Assembly: GCA_016801885.1 (NCBI GenBank)
Contig: CM028884.1
Coordinates: forward strand, 11,908,181 to 11,972,180
Direction: 5' to 3'
Length of the DNA stretch: 64,000 nt
Source of the DNA: Toxotes chatareus
Lineage: Eukaryota > Chordata > Actinopteri > Toxotidae
The notes beneath the pieces were generated by a model. The model ran no database searches, had not been told where the DNA came from, and worked only from the letters and a program-made list of their open reading frames with translations. Both the position numbers and the translations under genes were made by a program. Positions 50,501 to 63,639 of this stretch are shown in pieces (position 1 is the first letter of the stretch; each line of letters begins with the position of its first letter).

Positions 50501-51213
50501 GATCCTTTTCAATGACACACTCTTACTATTATGCACTATGCAAAGACTCACATTAATAGAGAAGTAGATTAGTTGACAGGTTTTGGCAGCTGGATTTTGT
50601 TGGAGACAGTCATCCTGCTGCATCTTAAGTATAAGAAAATCCTCAAAGTCTGATGTTTTCGTTTTCATTTCTCATTTTAGTTGTCATTAAAAAAGTAATT
50701 ATAACTTTATATGAAGAAGAATCGATCTCATTTAAGTGTTATTAACCTTTGGAAAAAGGAAAAAATGAAACTTGTTGGACATAGGTCATATAAAGTCACA
50801 TTATTTCTCAGAGGGCTTTTTTTGATTGAAGGTTGATTAATCACATTTGATGCCGCAGTAAAACTTTATTTAATTTTTATATTATGTGTTTTTATATCCT
50901 AGAAAAGAGCTGTATTTCCCACTCTGTTGCGAGGAACGTACGGGATGATAGACAGAAAACGGCTTTACTTTCTCTCATTTGTAGTGAACACTTTCTCCTC
51001 TTTCCATTTCCCCTTCTTTCTCTCTCGACCCCTCTTCATCTGAAACATCTATTTTCCTCCAAGACATTGAACTAACAAGGCAGGAACACTGGTTAATTCT
51101 GCCTTGAAATTCTGGTCAATACACAGGCCCTGTGTTAGGATATTTGATTAGAGCTCGGTACACTCGCCTCGCTATTGCTTCCACTCCAAACATGATTTTG
51201 CTTGAGGAAGGGG

Positions 51214-51215
<2 letters not shown>
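47556..51215. other. Non-coding stretch, polypurine tract at 48278-48515
   Basis: No gene. Positions 48278-48515 are dominated by GGA/GAA/GAGA words on the plus strand. A 26-base A run lies at 49790-49815. T-rich and AT-rich sequence fills the rest. Confidence 0.5.

Positions 51216-51255
<40 letters not shown>
51216..51255. repeat. (GT)n microsatellite
   Basis: About 20 GT units preceded by a G run. Confidence 0.96.
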
Positions 51256-51256
<1 letters not shown>

Positions 51257-51697
51257 GGGGTTAGTCTCTGAGAAAGGAGCGCTGCTACTGTTTTCATTGA
51301 TTGTGACACTAAACTACACATTTACCATAGGACATCTTTTACGTCTTCCCCTCCCTCCCCGTTGCCAATGAATCAAAAGCTGCAGTCGGAGGAAAGCAGT
51401 GCTCGTTAGCAGTGCTTTCCAGGGAACCTCTCCCTCAAACATCTGACAGTCTCGCGCTGATCGATAGCTGTCTTTCTGTCTGCCTTTGCTGAGGCTTGTG
51501 ACTGAGCTAAGCGTTGCAGTGCTTCAAAATAGATGGACTGAATTACTCTGTGCTCCACAGGGATGCTAAGACTTTGAACAACGACTGACACCATCTGACA
51601 TGTTTATATATTTTATCTTTTCAAGGAGAATGAGCTGTCAACTCCCCTTAGTGTTTCTGACGAGACATTATGAAAGTTGAGACACAAACAGCAGGGG

Positions 51698-52180
51698 AGT
51701 TGTACAGTGCATTCAGAAAGTATTAGGACAGCGGCACATTTTTTTTCTTGCGTTGGGTCTGCATTGCAGAAAACCGTAACAATGAAGCAATGAAGTTAAA
51801 GTACCTGGCAAACAACTTTAATTTGAGGGTGTTCACACAAACAAAGTATTTGGATACGTTTGAACCACTTAAATATTGTCATCATATTTAATATTTGGTT
51901 GTTTTTCCTTTGCAGTCAAAGTTTGGATGTAGTCTTTGAAAACATCATGAAACCTGCATTGTAGCCAGTGTCACTTTTCGATTTACTTAGATGATCAGGA
52001 TCATTCCACTGTTTGGCCATAGAAACTCATTGGTCTTCTTGCTTGTATAGTCAGGTCCACTGTCCTGCTGCACTGGCTTTAAATTGAGTGAATGGGTATG
52101 GAAAGACCCGCATGTCCCATGTTGCAATCATTGTTTTATTCCCACTCCCTTGAGCTAGAGGAAAGCCATATTTTTTGATT
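51698..52180 (+). mobile_element. Tc1-like DNA transposon relic (probably non-autonomous)
   Basis: The left edge TACAGTGCATTCAGAAAGTATT (51701-51722) matches the well-known 'acagtgcattcagaaagtatt' terminus of Tc1/mariner-type fish elements. Further in, 'catatttaatatttggttg', 'cctttgcagtcaaag' and 'cactgtcctgctgcactggctttaaattgag' resemble internal parts of such elements I recall. No inverted right end was found and there is no transposase frame, so the copy is truncated or degraded. The right limit is approximate. Confidence 0.5.
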
Positions 52181-52794
52181 GCACTGAATGAGATATTACT
52201 TCTGGACTAATGTCTGCACATGAAATATTTGAAAAGTGGTGGAAGAAGACTACTTTTTAAACTGTTAAACAAGTATATGAGAAAGCAAGGCAGCATGTTG
52301 ATGTGGCTGATGGTTGATAAGAAAAATATAGAAGTCAGACTAAACTGACAGCATGAATCACAGAGAGTGGAATCTGTTGTTTGTCTCTCTGCAGAGTTTG
52401 GCAACCTCAAGGTCATTCACAAAATGAGTGGCCCACACTTCCTCTGAGGCATGATTCAAAGTTTGGCCAAAAGGCAGGGAGAGAGATGTCTTCAATTTTT
52501 TTTTTTTTTTAATTTCCTCTTGACATCTCTCTCTGGGGCAGGTTCACACAGACAATCACATCTCCAACTTAGAAATAATTTCCTTTTTTTCTTGCCTTTT
52601 GTTTCAGAGTACTTATACAACTTATAGAGTAGTTTAGAATGTATACATTCAAACTCTTTTTGTCAATATATATGCTCAACTCTGTCAAAATAATTTTAGG
52701 AATATCACATTTGTACGTGCATTTGTTCCGCATAAGAAATTAGTTTTGATGAGCACAGAACAAACTTTGGGATATTTGAATTTTACATTAAATG
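52181..52794. other. Non-coding stretch, no gene seen
   Basis: A T run at about 52498-52510; no gene recognised. Confidence 0.5.
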
Positions 52795-52962
52795 TCATGT
52801 CATGTCATCATCTGCCACTTACCTGGGTCCAGACCCAGGTCGCGGGGGTGACTCCTGCCCAGTCCACAATGCACCGAAGTCCTACTGCACCTCCCACAGG
52901 TGGTGAGCCCAGGGGAGGTGGGGCCCGTCCGGAGTGGGGCTCAAACCCACGACCCCGTAGTG
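52795..52962 (-). mobile_element. tRNA-Lys-derived SINE, copy 2 (5'-truncated)
   Basis: Read on the minus strand it contains the B box GGTTTGAGCCC and the shared body 'gggctcaccacctgtgggaggtgc' and 'gacctgggtctggaccc', and ends in a (GACAT)n tail, as in the other two copies. The tRNA head upstream of 'ggggtcgtggg', including the A box, is missing. No target duplication was recognised. Confidence 0.88.
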
Positions 52963-53992
52963 TAAAAAGTCAGAATGTGTCAGGTGTAATTGTATATAAG
53001 ACCAATAATAAGAGCTCAAGCCTAAAGCTCCCTATCAGCCCCTAAAGGTGGCAGTTTTCACTACAACATTTTCTTTTTTTCTAGTGTGTTTCAACTTTTC
53101 CTCTGTGAATGATTATGGTGGGTTTTTAGAATTTTAAGGTAGCATTACATTATAAACCCCTCAGGGCCATGACATGCAGGATGTTAAAATAAGGAACCAA
53201 AGTAGGCAGAAAGTTCATTCTAATCAATTATATTGTCGCTCATGCTTTGAATAGGCTCGTTCCTGGCCCTTGACTACTGACACATACCCCCACAACATGC
53301 GGTAAGTTTTTCACAGGTAACCTGACTGGAGAGACAGCAAATCTGACAAATGTGTTCTCACTTGAGAAGATCTATTATAACCTCTTCAGAGAAAATAATC
53401 CAAGTGGCAGGTGGGCTAGTCTGACAGAATTAAGATCAGACATTAAGTAATGGAAGACAAAAATCTCCCATTGGGCAAGTAGCCTATGTGGTGACTCATT
53501 GGTTCAGTCATTTACTAGGCACAGCAGGGTATGAATGATAAAAAGCAGTGGTATTCTCCTTTTAAAATCCCCTCACTGCAAATCTAAAGAGTATTGACGG
53601 GTAGAGTACAACAAAGGGAATGTTATCTAACGTGTGGTATCTGACAACCTCTGCCAAGTAAGGGCAAAGATTTTCTCTCCCTCCGACTTCCAAACAGTGG
53701 ACGGAGGAAGGGGAGAAGAGGTCCTCAGGGTGCCTCTCATGCTTGTGTCCTGCTGAGTTGGCCTCGTGAGAGTCCCGCTGGGCACTGGTCTAAATTAGCT
53801 GTGACTTGCTGTGAAGCCCCTGCTTAAAATGTTCTTGACAGAGAGAGAGTGAAGGAGAGACACAGAGGAAAAATAAGAGAGGAATCTGAGAACGGAGAGG
53901 AATCATCTGGAGGATGGAGAGGACGAAGAAAAAAAAGTTAATGGAGGGATCAATGAATGAAGGAGCAAAAAGGAGGAGGAAGAGTCTAAGGC
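52963..53992. other. Non-coding stretch, no gene seen
   Basis: A purine-rich stretch runs from about 53835 to 53985; no gene recognised. Confidence 0.45.
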
Positions 53993-54019
53993 TGTGTGTG
54001 TGTGTGTGTGTGTGTGTGT
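53993..54019. repeat. (TG)n microsatellite
   Basis: About 13 TG units within a purine-rich region. Confidence 0.94.
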
Positions 54020-57000
54020 TTTTGTGGAAAAGAGAAACAAACAAACAATCACACATGCAAAGACTGGGGAGGTATGCAGAGACAAAGGACAGGAAGAAAG
54101 ACAAGGGAGATAACATGAAAGAGAGAGAGTGAAATAGGCAGAACAAGAGCGAACTTCAAGGTCTATATTGAGCTGGCGGTGGCAGCGCCAGAGGACCTGA
54201 GCAGAATAGCCTTGGCATCGCCTCCTTGGCCAATTAATGTGAAGCTGTCTGGGTCCAGGGAAGCTATTAGACTCGGGAAGAGAAAAACACATTAAAAAGA
54301 ACAGGAAGAAAGTTCACCGCTGCTTCCCCACAGTGGTGCCTGTATGTAAAGCCCCTTGTTTTTCTTGACTGAATAATAGTCTTCAGTAACCCCCCCAACA
54401 CCACCCCCCTGCACCCCCTTCCTTTTCAAAGCCTCTGGAAGTGGGCAGAACATCTCTGCTTTATTAACTATCTCACTAGAGACAGGACACCCTCGCCGAC
54501 AAGCAGCAGCCTTTATTAAAGATGCCGCCAAGTGGAAAGGAGTGAGCATTGAGATTCAAATTGAGGGAGACAAGAAAACACTGTGTGGCCATAGATTTAG
54601 TTAGTTAGATGAGAGGGAGAATTTGTATTGATGTTAATCAAATAAGCAACTGTTTTTCTTGTTTAATAAGCAGTGCCTGTACTCACAAAGGCACATGCAG
54701 AAGTTTGCACACCCTCAGCACGAGATAACTGGGCATGTACGTGTGTTTGCATGCCTGTAGACAGGCATGTACATGTGCGTGCGTGTGCAGACAGTTCCTG
54801 GAATAAATATGCATGTCTGCACACATACAAATACCATGTGGACACAGATGTCTCTGGAATCTGTCAGTCAAGTATTTTTCTTTTCTTTTTTCTTTTTCCC
54901 AGAAAAGTATTTATTATTAAAGCAGAGAAAGCCCACCTGTATGAAATGTAGAGGATATAAACAGTCTCCATAATGTTATTCCTATAAGCATAATGAATGT
55001 GTACAGTTCCGTTGTAAAGTAACAGCACGGCATTTGTTAAATTTGCATTTCAACAGGTTTAAATTAATTTATTTGCACATAGACACAAACCACCACAGCG
55101 CCGGTGCATAAATAGGCAGCTTAACACTCTCCTCAGCATCCTGAACTGTTACCAAAGGAACAGCAGGTTTTGATTTTTAACATCAAGACAGTCAGGTTGT
55201 TTTAAGCTTTAAAATGTGTTCGTGTTCCCCGAATCAAAGCACTGATCAAAGGAATAAAACATTCCAGAATAAAACATGTCAGATTCCCTCTTCATAGAAG
55301 TGTGTGATTATAAACTGGACTGGAGTTTATTCCTTGGAAGGAGCCCATGCTCCACTGGTGTAAGGGATTAAAATCAAATCAGCGAAGAGGATTTGCTTCA
55401 TATTTCACTGTGTGATTTTTAACATGCAAAATGTGTTTGGCTCTGTGAATCAACATTTGGTGGAAAGAAATCAGTTGTATCGTCCCTTGGTTATAGAGGA
55501 TATTCCAACCTGGATTGGACCTAAATTAGCCTGGAGTGTAAAATTATTCAGTCCCACTGTTTATGCCACTTAATCCCTCACAATATATTTTGTGAGGGAA
55601 CTATACTACACAGTATGTATAGGGCAGGGGTTTTCAAAGTCTGACACTATGGGCCCCCACAGTTCCCCACCGTCACCCTACTGCAGCTTGCATGATGCTT
55701 TTGTGTATGACCCCCTGTTTTCTTCTAGCCTACATTTGTTTACATTTTGGTCAGCTGATGCCATTTGTAGCGGCTCTCGTTTTCAGTGTACCCGATTCTT
55801 ATGCAGGTTCTGCTGTTATGAGGGGCAGCTTTTTAATCCTGATAGGCTGTTGAAAAACCTATGACCTTATGAAGTATTTAAATTATAGCTTTTTTTAATG
55901 CAGTATTTTTACAATAGAAAACAAAAGGAAACAAAATAATTCCTGTAACCACAGTCATAAACAGCTAGAAACTAGAAAAAAATATATATCTGAACCTGCG
56001 TTAGTATTGGGGGGTGATGTGATTAATCAATGAATTAAGAAGGAATAATGTACAGTGTGAGTTTGCAATAGTGAATTGTATTAGTTTAGTGTGATGTCAA
56101 ACAACATCCCTGCTGTGCTGGGACTGGGACACGGCACACACAGTAACACATCACAGCACAGTAATTAACAACATAAAAACGCTTCACACAAAGGTTTTGT
56201 GGGAAAATTTGGCAGGCAGCTGCGGTTGTATATATTCCTCCTGTGGCGGTGTGTCTGTGTGTAAATGAAATTCTGAACTTCCTCATTTCAAGAATGTTGC
56301 TGAGAAATCTTTCAAGTCCAGCCCTGAACAACTTATCCTGAGTTTTATTTTGTACATCAACACAACAAAACACCCGACTGCAGTGTTTCTCCAGAGGTTT
56401 TCTCTCATTGACTGCACCCCCCCTCTTACCCCACCCTCTGTGCCACTAGACTTTGGGTGACGATTTACTCCTCATCGCCCAACCCTCCCTCTGGAACTTT
56501 CTCCCCACGTCAATGTCTAGGAAACGGCTATTCACAACAGCAGTGTCACACCTTTTTGAATTGCTGACAAAATTTGAGATGCGAGTGGCAATTCAGGGGT
56601 CTGGAACAAAGCTAAATCACACCACCATTTGGATGGACCCTCTTCTTCTCTTTGTCCATCTGTCCTTTCTGTTTGTTCTTCAGTTTGCTCACAGTGTCAG
56701 GTTGAAGGGCACAGTCATGTAGCTCATGAGCCAAATAAGTCCCGCTTTTTGTACACGATTCATAAACGGCACTGCGGCCTGGCCCCACGCTCAGGAAGAA
56801 CTGCGAAATCCAGTTATTTTAAGCAGTTAAGGTGTAAGAAATGTGCCAGGTCTAGTTTGTTGAAACATACAATGTTCTACCATAGCCCTACTGTATATTA
56901 TCAAAGGAAGACTTGTGTGCAGCAGTAAGGCATAATAATGTGTGATGGGAGATGACCTTAGTGGCTTTCTTTCTACATTAATTCATACATTTGAACTGGT

Positions 57001-60000
57001 CACATTAACTGTTTCATACATAATCCAGCTTCAGTTCAATTTATTCTGTCTGATAAAGCCGAATTGCAGTGAAAATCATTTAGAAAGAAATGATTCTGAA
57101 ATAATGACTCCTCCATTCTAGGCTTCTCATATCTTTCCCATCTGTCTCTGCTTTGCTCTGCCCATCTTCCCACAGCGGATTGGCTTGGGCGCTGTCTTCT
57201 GATCACATCTTTTTCTCCCTTTTTTTCGACCTGATTCTCCCTGTTATGCTGCCGATATAGAGCTGTCGCCTGCTGCTGCTTCCCCAAATCTTCTTTTTGA
57301 AAAGCTGTATTGTTGCCATCTGTCTTTGGCACACAAATGCACATAGTCACATGCGAGCACACACACACGCATGCTGGCTTAGCACCAGATTCTGGTCTTA
57401 TCTGGTCAAGTGTATTTACCACTACAGTACACCTTGAGCTTACGCTGCAGGGGCCCAATATTTCGCTGAAAGATTATTTGAGGGATTTGTGCCTCAGGTA
57501 TACTATTTTCCCATTTGGGGAGCACATTGGAGATAAGTGTCTCATGTGTTATCCATGATGGTCTGTTTATTTTACTTTCAATCAGTTAATCATTCAATCA
57601 CTTCAAATCGATAAGGTCCAGACTGACATAGGAGCAGAGATGAGATAATAAAATGAAATCAAGCTGTGAATGTATAGTCATTGTTGTGAAAGTTTTGTCT
57701 GCTCCCTGTTAGACCTCTTGGTGACTTTGTCCATGTGTTTGTTCATTTCTTTTCTCTCACATGATTTTAAAGTTGATGTCGGTGGCAAGGAAATAGAATC
57801 TGTGTGTTCCCAAACCCAGTGTTCTCATGAATGCATAATTTCAATATTCATTTTCTCAGTGTGAAAATGTTAGGCGATTAAACACTTTTCTCTGATTATA
57901 GTACTATGTGAAAAAACAATACATCACTTTAATGCACACATTGTAATTCACCCATAGTCACATATACCACCCCAGATACTATATATCCTATTATGCAGGG
58001 GTATGAATAGCTTTATAGATGCAGGGGAGTGGGTTGGGTGGAGGGGGTCATTATGAGGAGCCTGACATGCCTGACAGCCTGATGAGAGCTGGTGATTAAG
58101 GCCTATGCTGTATCTCACCTCATGTTGATGTGTTCTCTTGTGCTGGACCTGCCAGCCGGGCTCTGACATGATGATTCTACTGTGGTAAGGAGCTGTCAGC
58201 GCTACAGAGGCAGTGCTATAAAAACATCTATCACTGCCAGACCAATCAAAGATAGGCCATTTCTCAGTGAATGTTCAATGACAAATAGGCTCAAGTCTGT
58301 GTTACAAAATAAAATAAAATAAATGGAGGCAACTTAAAATTTCCCATTTTCGCTTATATGATGTGTGTGCAGGAGAGAAGTGTAAATCTGTCTTTCAGTA
58401 AACAAATCCTCAGAGCTAAGCATGCATTTCATTCCAAGCTAAGAGTACAGTCTTAATACACATGTATTTGTGCTGTGTGCCTTGCCATAAAAGGGATACC
58501 ATATGTATGTACTATATGATACTTTTGGAAAGCATCTAAAGTGTTTTAATTTGTCATACTGTATATATGAATTTATCTGCTCACAAATAAATGAGTGAAA
58601 CTGTTAATGTCACTTAAAGTTAGAAGAGCCATTTAGAGCACTGTTAGAAAACAGGACGGCATTCATTGAGAGGAGCCCCTGATGAAATCCCATTAATTTG
58701 ATGTTTCTATAACAAATGAAAATGTTTTAGAAAAAAAATGAAAAGCACTCTTGGCCAATTTTGGCCATGCCCTTTTAAACTCAGCTTGAAAGGTTTTCAA
58801 GGTGCCAGGCATCAGTGTTTGATCATGAGGTAAAAATAAGACCCATGCAAAATCAGTCAAGCTTTATTCTGCACAGCTCAACTAATCTTGAGGAAATCAT
58901 TGATCCTGTTCAAAATTTTATTTGACGAATAACCTTACCAAATACCCATTTTGGCACCATAGACCGTCAGACTGCATTAGCTATTGTCAGCTCCTGTTTG
59001 GTACACCCAACAATTAACTGGATTCATTTAGATACTGAAGAAAAAGTCTGAATCTGATGATTATGAAACAGCTTCTTAAGTTTTACGAAGAACTTTTTTT
59101 ATATGATTTCTGAGTGGGCTTAATTATGTTTTTGATTAACTTCATAATTATGATTGAACTTTTTTACTGTACCAATTTGCTATCTGCAGCTTTTGATGTC
59201 CCCCCCGGTCTCTTATTAAAGATGAACGAATGCTTACACTTCAAACCTTCCTTTCTGTTCTGAGTTCTCTTTAGCTAAAGGTTTGACATTAGCATTTGTG
59301 CAACAAGTGTTTGGTATGTAAAAGCAGGCACGTTTCCTCTTGTGGCTGTGAAAATGCATGGAAATCGCTTATGGATCTCAGCTACATAGCTACGAAGCTG
59401 TCGCGTCGCGTTCATTCTTCCGACCGCAATCCGTGGAAAATGTGGAAAAGATCTAGAGCGCGACAGCATTGATGCTAACAGTGCACAATGCTAAATATGT
59501 ATAGGCATGAAGGACACTCTGCCAATGCTTTCTGACTTGGCAACAAGTTATCTCTGTATGCAAGCAACATCCAACATAGATTTTTAAAAAACTTACAAGG
59601 TCAAGTACAATACCAGCCATGCTGTCGTGGCAGGTGACAATATGAAATGATGGATGAAAATTAGTGTTCAGGAAATGAAGAAGAAACAAATTGAGCATTT
59701 CACCACAGAGCTGTTTATGAGCTGTTTTGTAAATAAAACAAGATGCAAGTGAGAAATGTCAGGATTGTCGGTGTAACCAAAAAAAAAAAAGAAAGAAAGC
59801 TAATGATCAGGACTTATTTATTTGTTTGAAGATGGAACTGTGTGTGTGTATGTCTGTCTGTGTGTGTGTTGTTGATTAATTGTTTAGTGAGAGCCACATT
59901 ATCACTGTTTCTGCTTTAGTGTTTGGAGTCAGTTTACTAGTTACTTAATCAAGATGGATAGTTTGATAAACATTAAAGCAGCAGATCTTTTCCTTAAGTA

Positions 60001-62461
60001 GAAGTTGCTGTCAGATGTGTGGAAGTATCTAACTCCATTCAGTCAAGTAGTGTAATTAAACATCATTTTAAAGTTCCTATTTCAGTTATATCGTAATACT
60101 TATAGTGTAATACTATACAGTTCTCAGCATTTCTTCTCCAACTCATTGCACTGAAAGCATTTTTAGACTGTGACTAACCCATGTAGCATTTGTGTGTGAG
60201 ACAGAGGGAGCCAAAATGTTGTTAGCAGTGTCAGGGCCAGACTCTTCTCTGAGTGGACCTAACTAGAGCTGAAAGTTCAGGCCTGTGTGTAACTCTGGGA
60301 CACTTTCTCTTCTGTGCAAGGGAGGGGTGTTTGTTGTTTATAACTTATTGTTACACATGCAGTTTGTTTTTTGTGATTGGTCTGTAGTGCTTGAACAGCA
60401 CTCTGCAGGGAAAGCATTATCCATATGGAGTGACCTCAATGAGTGACCCCATTCTAAATATAGCTTTTGGCAATGCAAAATCAGACTCTTTGTATAACAC
60501 TTTCCCCTCTTTTTCAGGACAAACAAGTGTAGACACTCTGCTCAAAAGCCTGTTTTCCATTGATCCGTGCCATCTGTTTGAATGTGTGTTCAAGTTTTGG
60601 GAGTCTGCACATTAAAAAAAGAGCAATCCCAACAAGAAATAAGACTATATTTGCTTTCAATTGAGCTCCAGCAGAGAGCTGCCCAGATGGCCCAATCAGA
60701 AAAAAGTCTGTCTTTTGCATCTGGAGCCAGTAGGCCAGATGGAGAGTGGTGCAAATATGGGTTGAGTCATAAAAAGAAGAAGAAGCAGAAAAAAAACCAT
60801 CCAAGAGTGAAGGACAGACATACCACCTTTTGTGATATGTTTGCTTGTGTTTTCCTTTTGCCATATTGGTTGACGATGAAACCTGGCCAGATGGATGGTT
60901 CAGATGAGGTAACGAGAGAGTCTTATTATCTCAGTGCTCCATTAATAATGACACTGAAATCGGGGGTTTCTCAAGATACTATGAAGGTTATCCCTTTGAG
61001 CCTGGACACTTTAACACCCAAATCAATTTCAGTTTGACTTTATCTTCAGCGTTCAGTACCACCACCAAGCAGAGTTAAGTTGCAGCTTCCAGTATACAGA
61101 TTACACCAGTAGCACATTACACAGGCACTGCTCAGTGCACTTGAGGTTGCATGAGAGGCCCTAAGGAGAAAAAACATATGCCACCACCCACACTGCTAAA
61201 ACTAACCTGGGATTAGTCACAGTATCTCAGAAAGTAAACATATGGAGAGCGAGCATCTGTATACTAAGTGAAGGCTGCAGTGCTCGCAGGACTCACAGCA
61301 GTATGTTTTTAGCTCGGATGTATAGAAGCCGAGAGCTGTGGTCAGACTCTGACTGAGTTGAAAAGTTTCAGAGCTTTTTCACCCATTACTGTTGAGGTAG
61401 GAATTGCGGTCCCTATCTCTTCATAGAGCGGGGACTAAGAGTATTTAAAAACTCCCAGATCTGAATGATAAACATTAGCTTTCATGTGCAGCAATAAGTT
61501 AAAGTTACAGGAAACTTTAAACATTTATTCCATGTTTACTCCACAGTGCACACAGCAAAACGTGAATGAGTAGCTGGCAGCATGGTTTGGTTCTTTAATA
61601 AAAGTAATGTTGCTGTACTGTAGTGCACTACTCCCAGTGAAGAGTGGCTTTTAGCTTTACTAGCTACAGTTTTAAAGTAACCCTACTATGCAAATGGATG
61701 CAGAAAGCACTGGATGTATCATCTGCAACAGCTAATGCCAAAGTTATCCTCTTCCTGCTTGTTTTATAACATTATGTAACATTATCTAATTTCATGGCAC
61801 TGTAGCATTCAAAAATCTTATTCATTCTTAGCAAGAGGAGGAAGATAATGTGACACTTTTACTAAGCATTGCTTGTTTCAGTAACACTACTATTAGCTTT
61901 CCCTGAGGCCCCCTGCAAGAGGAAAGTCTTGAAAACAGTTGTCTTCATTAGCAAAATAATTATCTCCAATAATCAAACAATAAATTCACAGCACCCCAAG
62001 AAAAATTGGGAGAGCAGTTAACACATTAGAAATGCATGTTCACACTGCCTGAAACACTTCAGTCAGACCTTAAAACTCCTACTCCTGCCACTTAAAAACG
62101 TGTGCAGGGCCATGTTCTGTCAATCTCCATCCTCTCTATATCCAGCAGAGCAGAGATTACTATCAAACTCTCAGCATTACCAGGGAGGATGCAACACAGC
62201 AAAACAGCTGCTTTGTGTTTGGCGCTGTGAGATAAGGGGTCACAATTCATCTGCCCAGGCTTTCTCCCTGACTTTGACAACTAGGCAGGCCTGGGTCTGA
62301 GGAGGAAGCAAATTTAAAAGAGAGAAGAAATGTGAAAAGGAAGAAATGTGACCAGTTTTGTGGAACTGTACAGGGGCTCTAACTGTGGTAAATCATATCA
62401 GGCCTCTTTTAAAACCTCTGGAGGAAAGGAGCCCCTTATGTAATTACCTAATTCCAAAAAC
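54020..62461. other. Non-coding stretch, no gene seen
   Basis: About 8.4 kb without a recognised gene. It contains purine-rich DNA (54070-54130), a C-rich run with G-quadruplex potential on the minus strand (54390-54420), a 20-bp palindrome (54750-54769), a possible hAT left end at about 55625, a CpG cluster around 59400-59460 and GA/TG-rich low-complexity patches. The longest open frame in the window (60582-61037, 151 codons, plus) has no domain and is not called. Confidence 0.45.
54750..54769. repeat. 20-bp palindrome
   Basis: CATGCCTGT and ACAGGCATG are perfect arms around AG. Confidence 0.85.
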
Positions 62462-62688
62462 ACATTTCCTGTTGCTGCCTGGTTAGCTCAGTTGGTAGAG
62501 CATGAGCCTCAACCTCTCAGGGTCGTGGGTTTGAATCCCACTCCGCGTGGCACCACCTCCCATGGGCTCACCACCCGTGGAGGTGCCATAGGCCCTGGGT
62601 GTGTTGTGAATTGGGCGGGCTGTCCCCGCGACCTGGGCCTGGACCCAGATAAGCGGCAGATGATGACATGACATGACATTTCCTGTTG
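62462..62688 (+). mobile_element. tRNA-Lys-derived SINE, copy 3 (full length)
   Basis: The body (62475-62675) opens with a tRNA-Lys-like head, with A box TTAGCTCAGTTGG and B box GGTTTGAATCC. It continues with the shared body ('gggctcaccacc', 'gacctgggcctggacccag', 'ataagcggcagatgatg') and ends in an (ATGAC)n tail. A perfect 13-bp target duplication ACATTTCCTGTTG flanks it (62462-62474 and 62676-62688). The first copy of the family ends in GATG units instead, so the tails differ between copies. Confidence 0.94.
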
Positions 62689-63081
62689 ATGAATTAAATC
62701 TGGAGCTCTGGAGAAGAATATGCCCTAATTCAACTTAGCTAACCACACCCTGGATTCTTTAGTTTTTAAAGCTGTAAAGAAAAAATATAATAAATTTAAA
62801 TGAAATAAAACTGACCATGCTGTGGTGTTGTGTCCAAGTCCAAATTTACATGTACATAGTTTTCCATCCATTGTCTGCACAAATTTCCTTTGAAGTAAAA
62901 TGCACTTTGACATACCACAGCAGGAAAAGAACAGGCGGAACTAATATCACTAATTAAGGCAGCAATTCATTTGGGTTCGCCCATTCCAAGGCCCTTCAGC
63001 CTTCTGTGCTCATTGGCATGGCTTGCTTTGGCAATTCACTGAAACAAAGCCATCATTAATGTTATTAATTACACTTCTGCT
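62689..63081. other. Non-coding stretch; homeodomain-word-rich part 62940-63105
   Basis: No gene. Positions 62940-63105 are complex and carry several TAAT/ATTA words (CACTAATTAAGG, TTATTAATTACAC). This is typical of, but not proof of, a conserved regulatory element. Confidence 0.35.
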
Positions 63082-63149
63082 TTACCTGTAATGACAAGTC
63101 ACCTGCCTCAAAAAGTCTGTTGTGGACAAATCATGTTGATGTATCACAT

Positions 63150-63360
63150 CCACTTTTTTTTTTTTAAATCTGTGTCTGATGATCTTTTTTTCTGTGGTGA
63201 CAGACAAGTATGCTTTCAGACAGTAGGCGGCATTATCTGTGGCCACTGCCCAGGCATCATTCAGTTCCAGACTGTTGCTATGGAGGGAGGCTAGTATGGC
63301 TTGGGAAACTATTGCATCTATCCATGAAGACAACATCCACAAGAAAGTATTAGTTCTCAA
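63150..63360 (-). mobile_element. Probable hAT transposase relic
   Basis: The minus-strand frame reads IVSQAILASLHSN, then ELNDAWAVATDNAAYCLKAY. The block V-x-T-D-N-A-A-Y-x-x-K-A-Y preceded by an 'xxVxQAIxxxL' helix is the pattern of hAT-superfamily transposases around their second catalytic aspartate, as I recall it. The similarity ends near the poly-T (63152-63162). The fragment lacks the zinc-finger and C-terminal dimerisation parts and no ends were found. Chance similarity cannot be excluded. Confidence 0.45.
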
Positions 63361-63639
63361 CTCCTCTGATAAAAGAAGAAAAAAACATTAGGTCGCAAAT
63401 GTGTTTCATTTATTGATGTAGATTAAAAACAATAATAATAATATGAAAAATATATATTGTGTGGCTGTTCTGACATGATTTTGATTTGATTATTTTATTA
63501 TGAACATGCAGATTAAAAAAAATATGTTAAAAAAGACAAGAAAAAAATGTGTGCAGAAAGTAATCCTTTTAAATCTTTTTATATGTGCATGTCAGCCAGA
63601 TTGTTTCTCATATGGATTTTGGACACTATATGGTCACTG

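Noticed and set aside
54387..54420. G-quadruplex candidate on the minus strand
   Set aside because: C runs of 5-7 are visible, but only as potential; many such runs occur by chance and nothing links it to a gene.
57036..57458. 140-codon minus-strand open frame
   Set aside because: No recognisable family and no promoter, splice or composition support.
60391..60615. Terminal-exon-like segment after a strong CTCTTTTTCAG acceptor
   Set aside because: The open frame ends soon after, but no polyadenylation signal or upstream partner exon was seen, and the peptide is not recognised.
60582..61037. Longest open frame, 151 codons, plus strand
   Set aside because: No domain, contains a poly-Lys run from an AAG/AAA-rich stretch, and this length is expected by chance in 64 kb of six frames.
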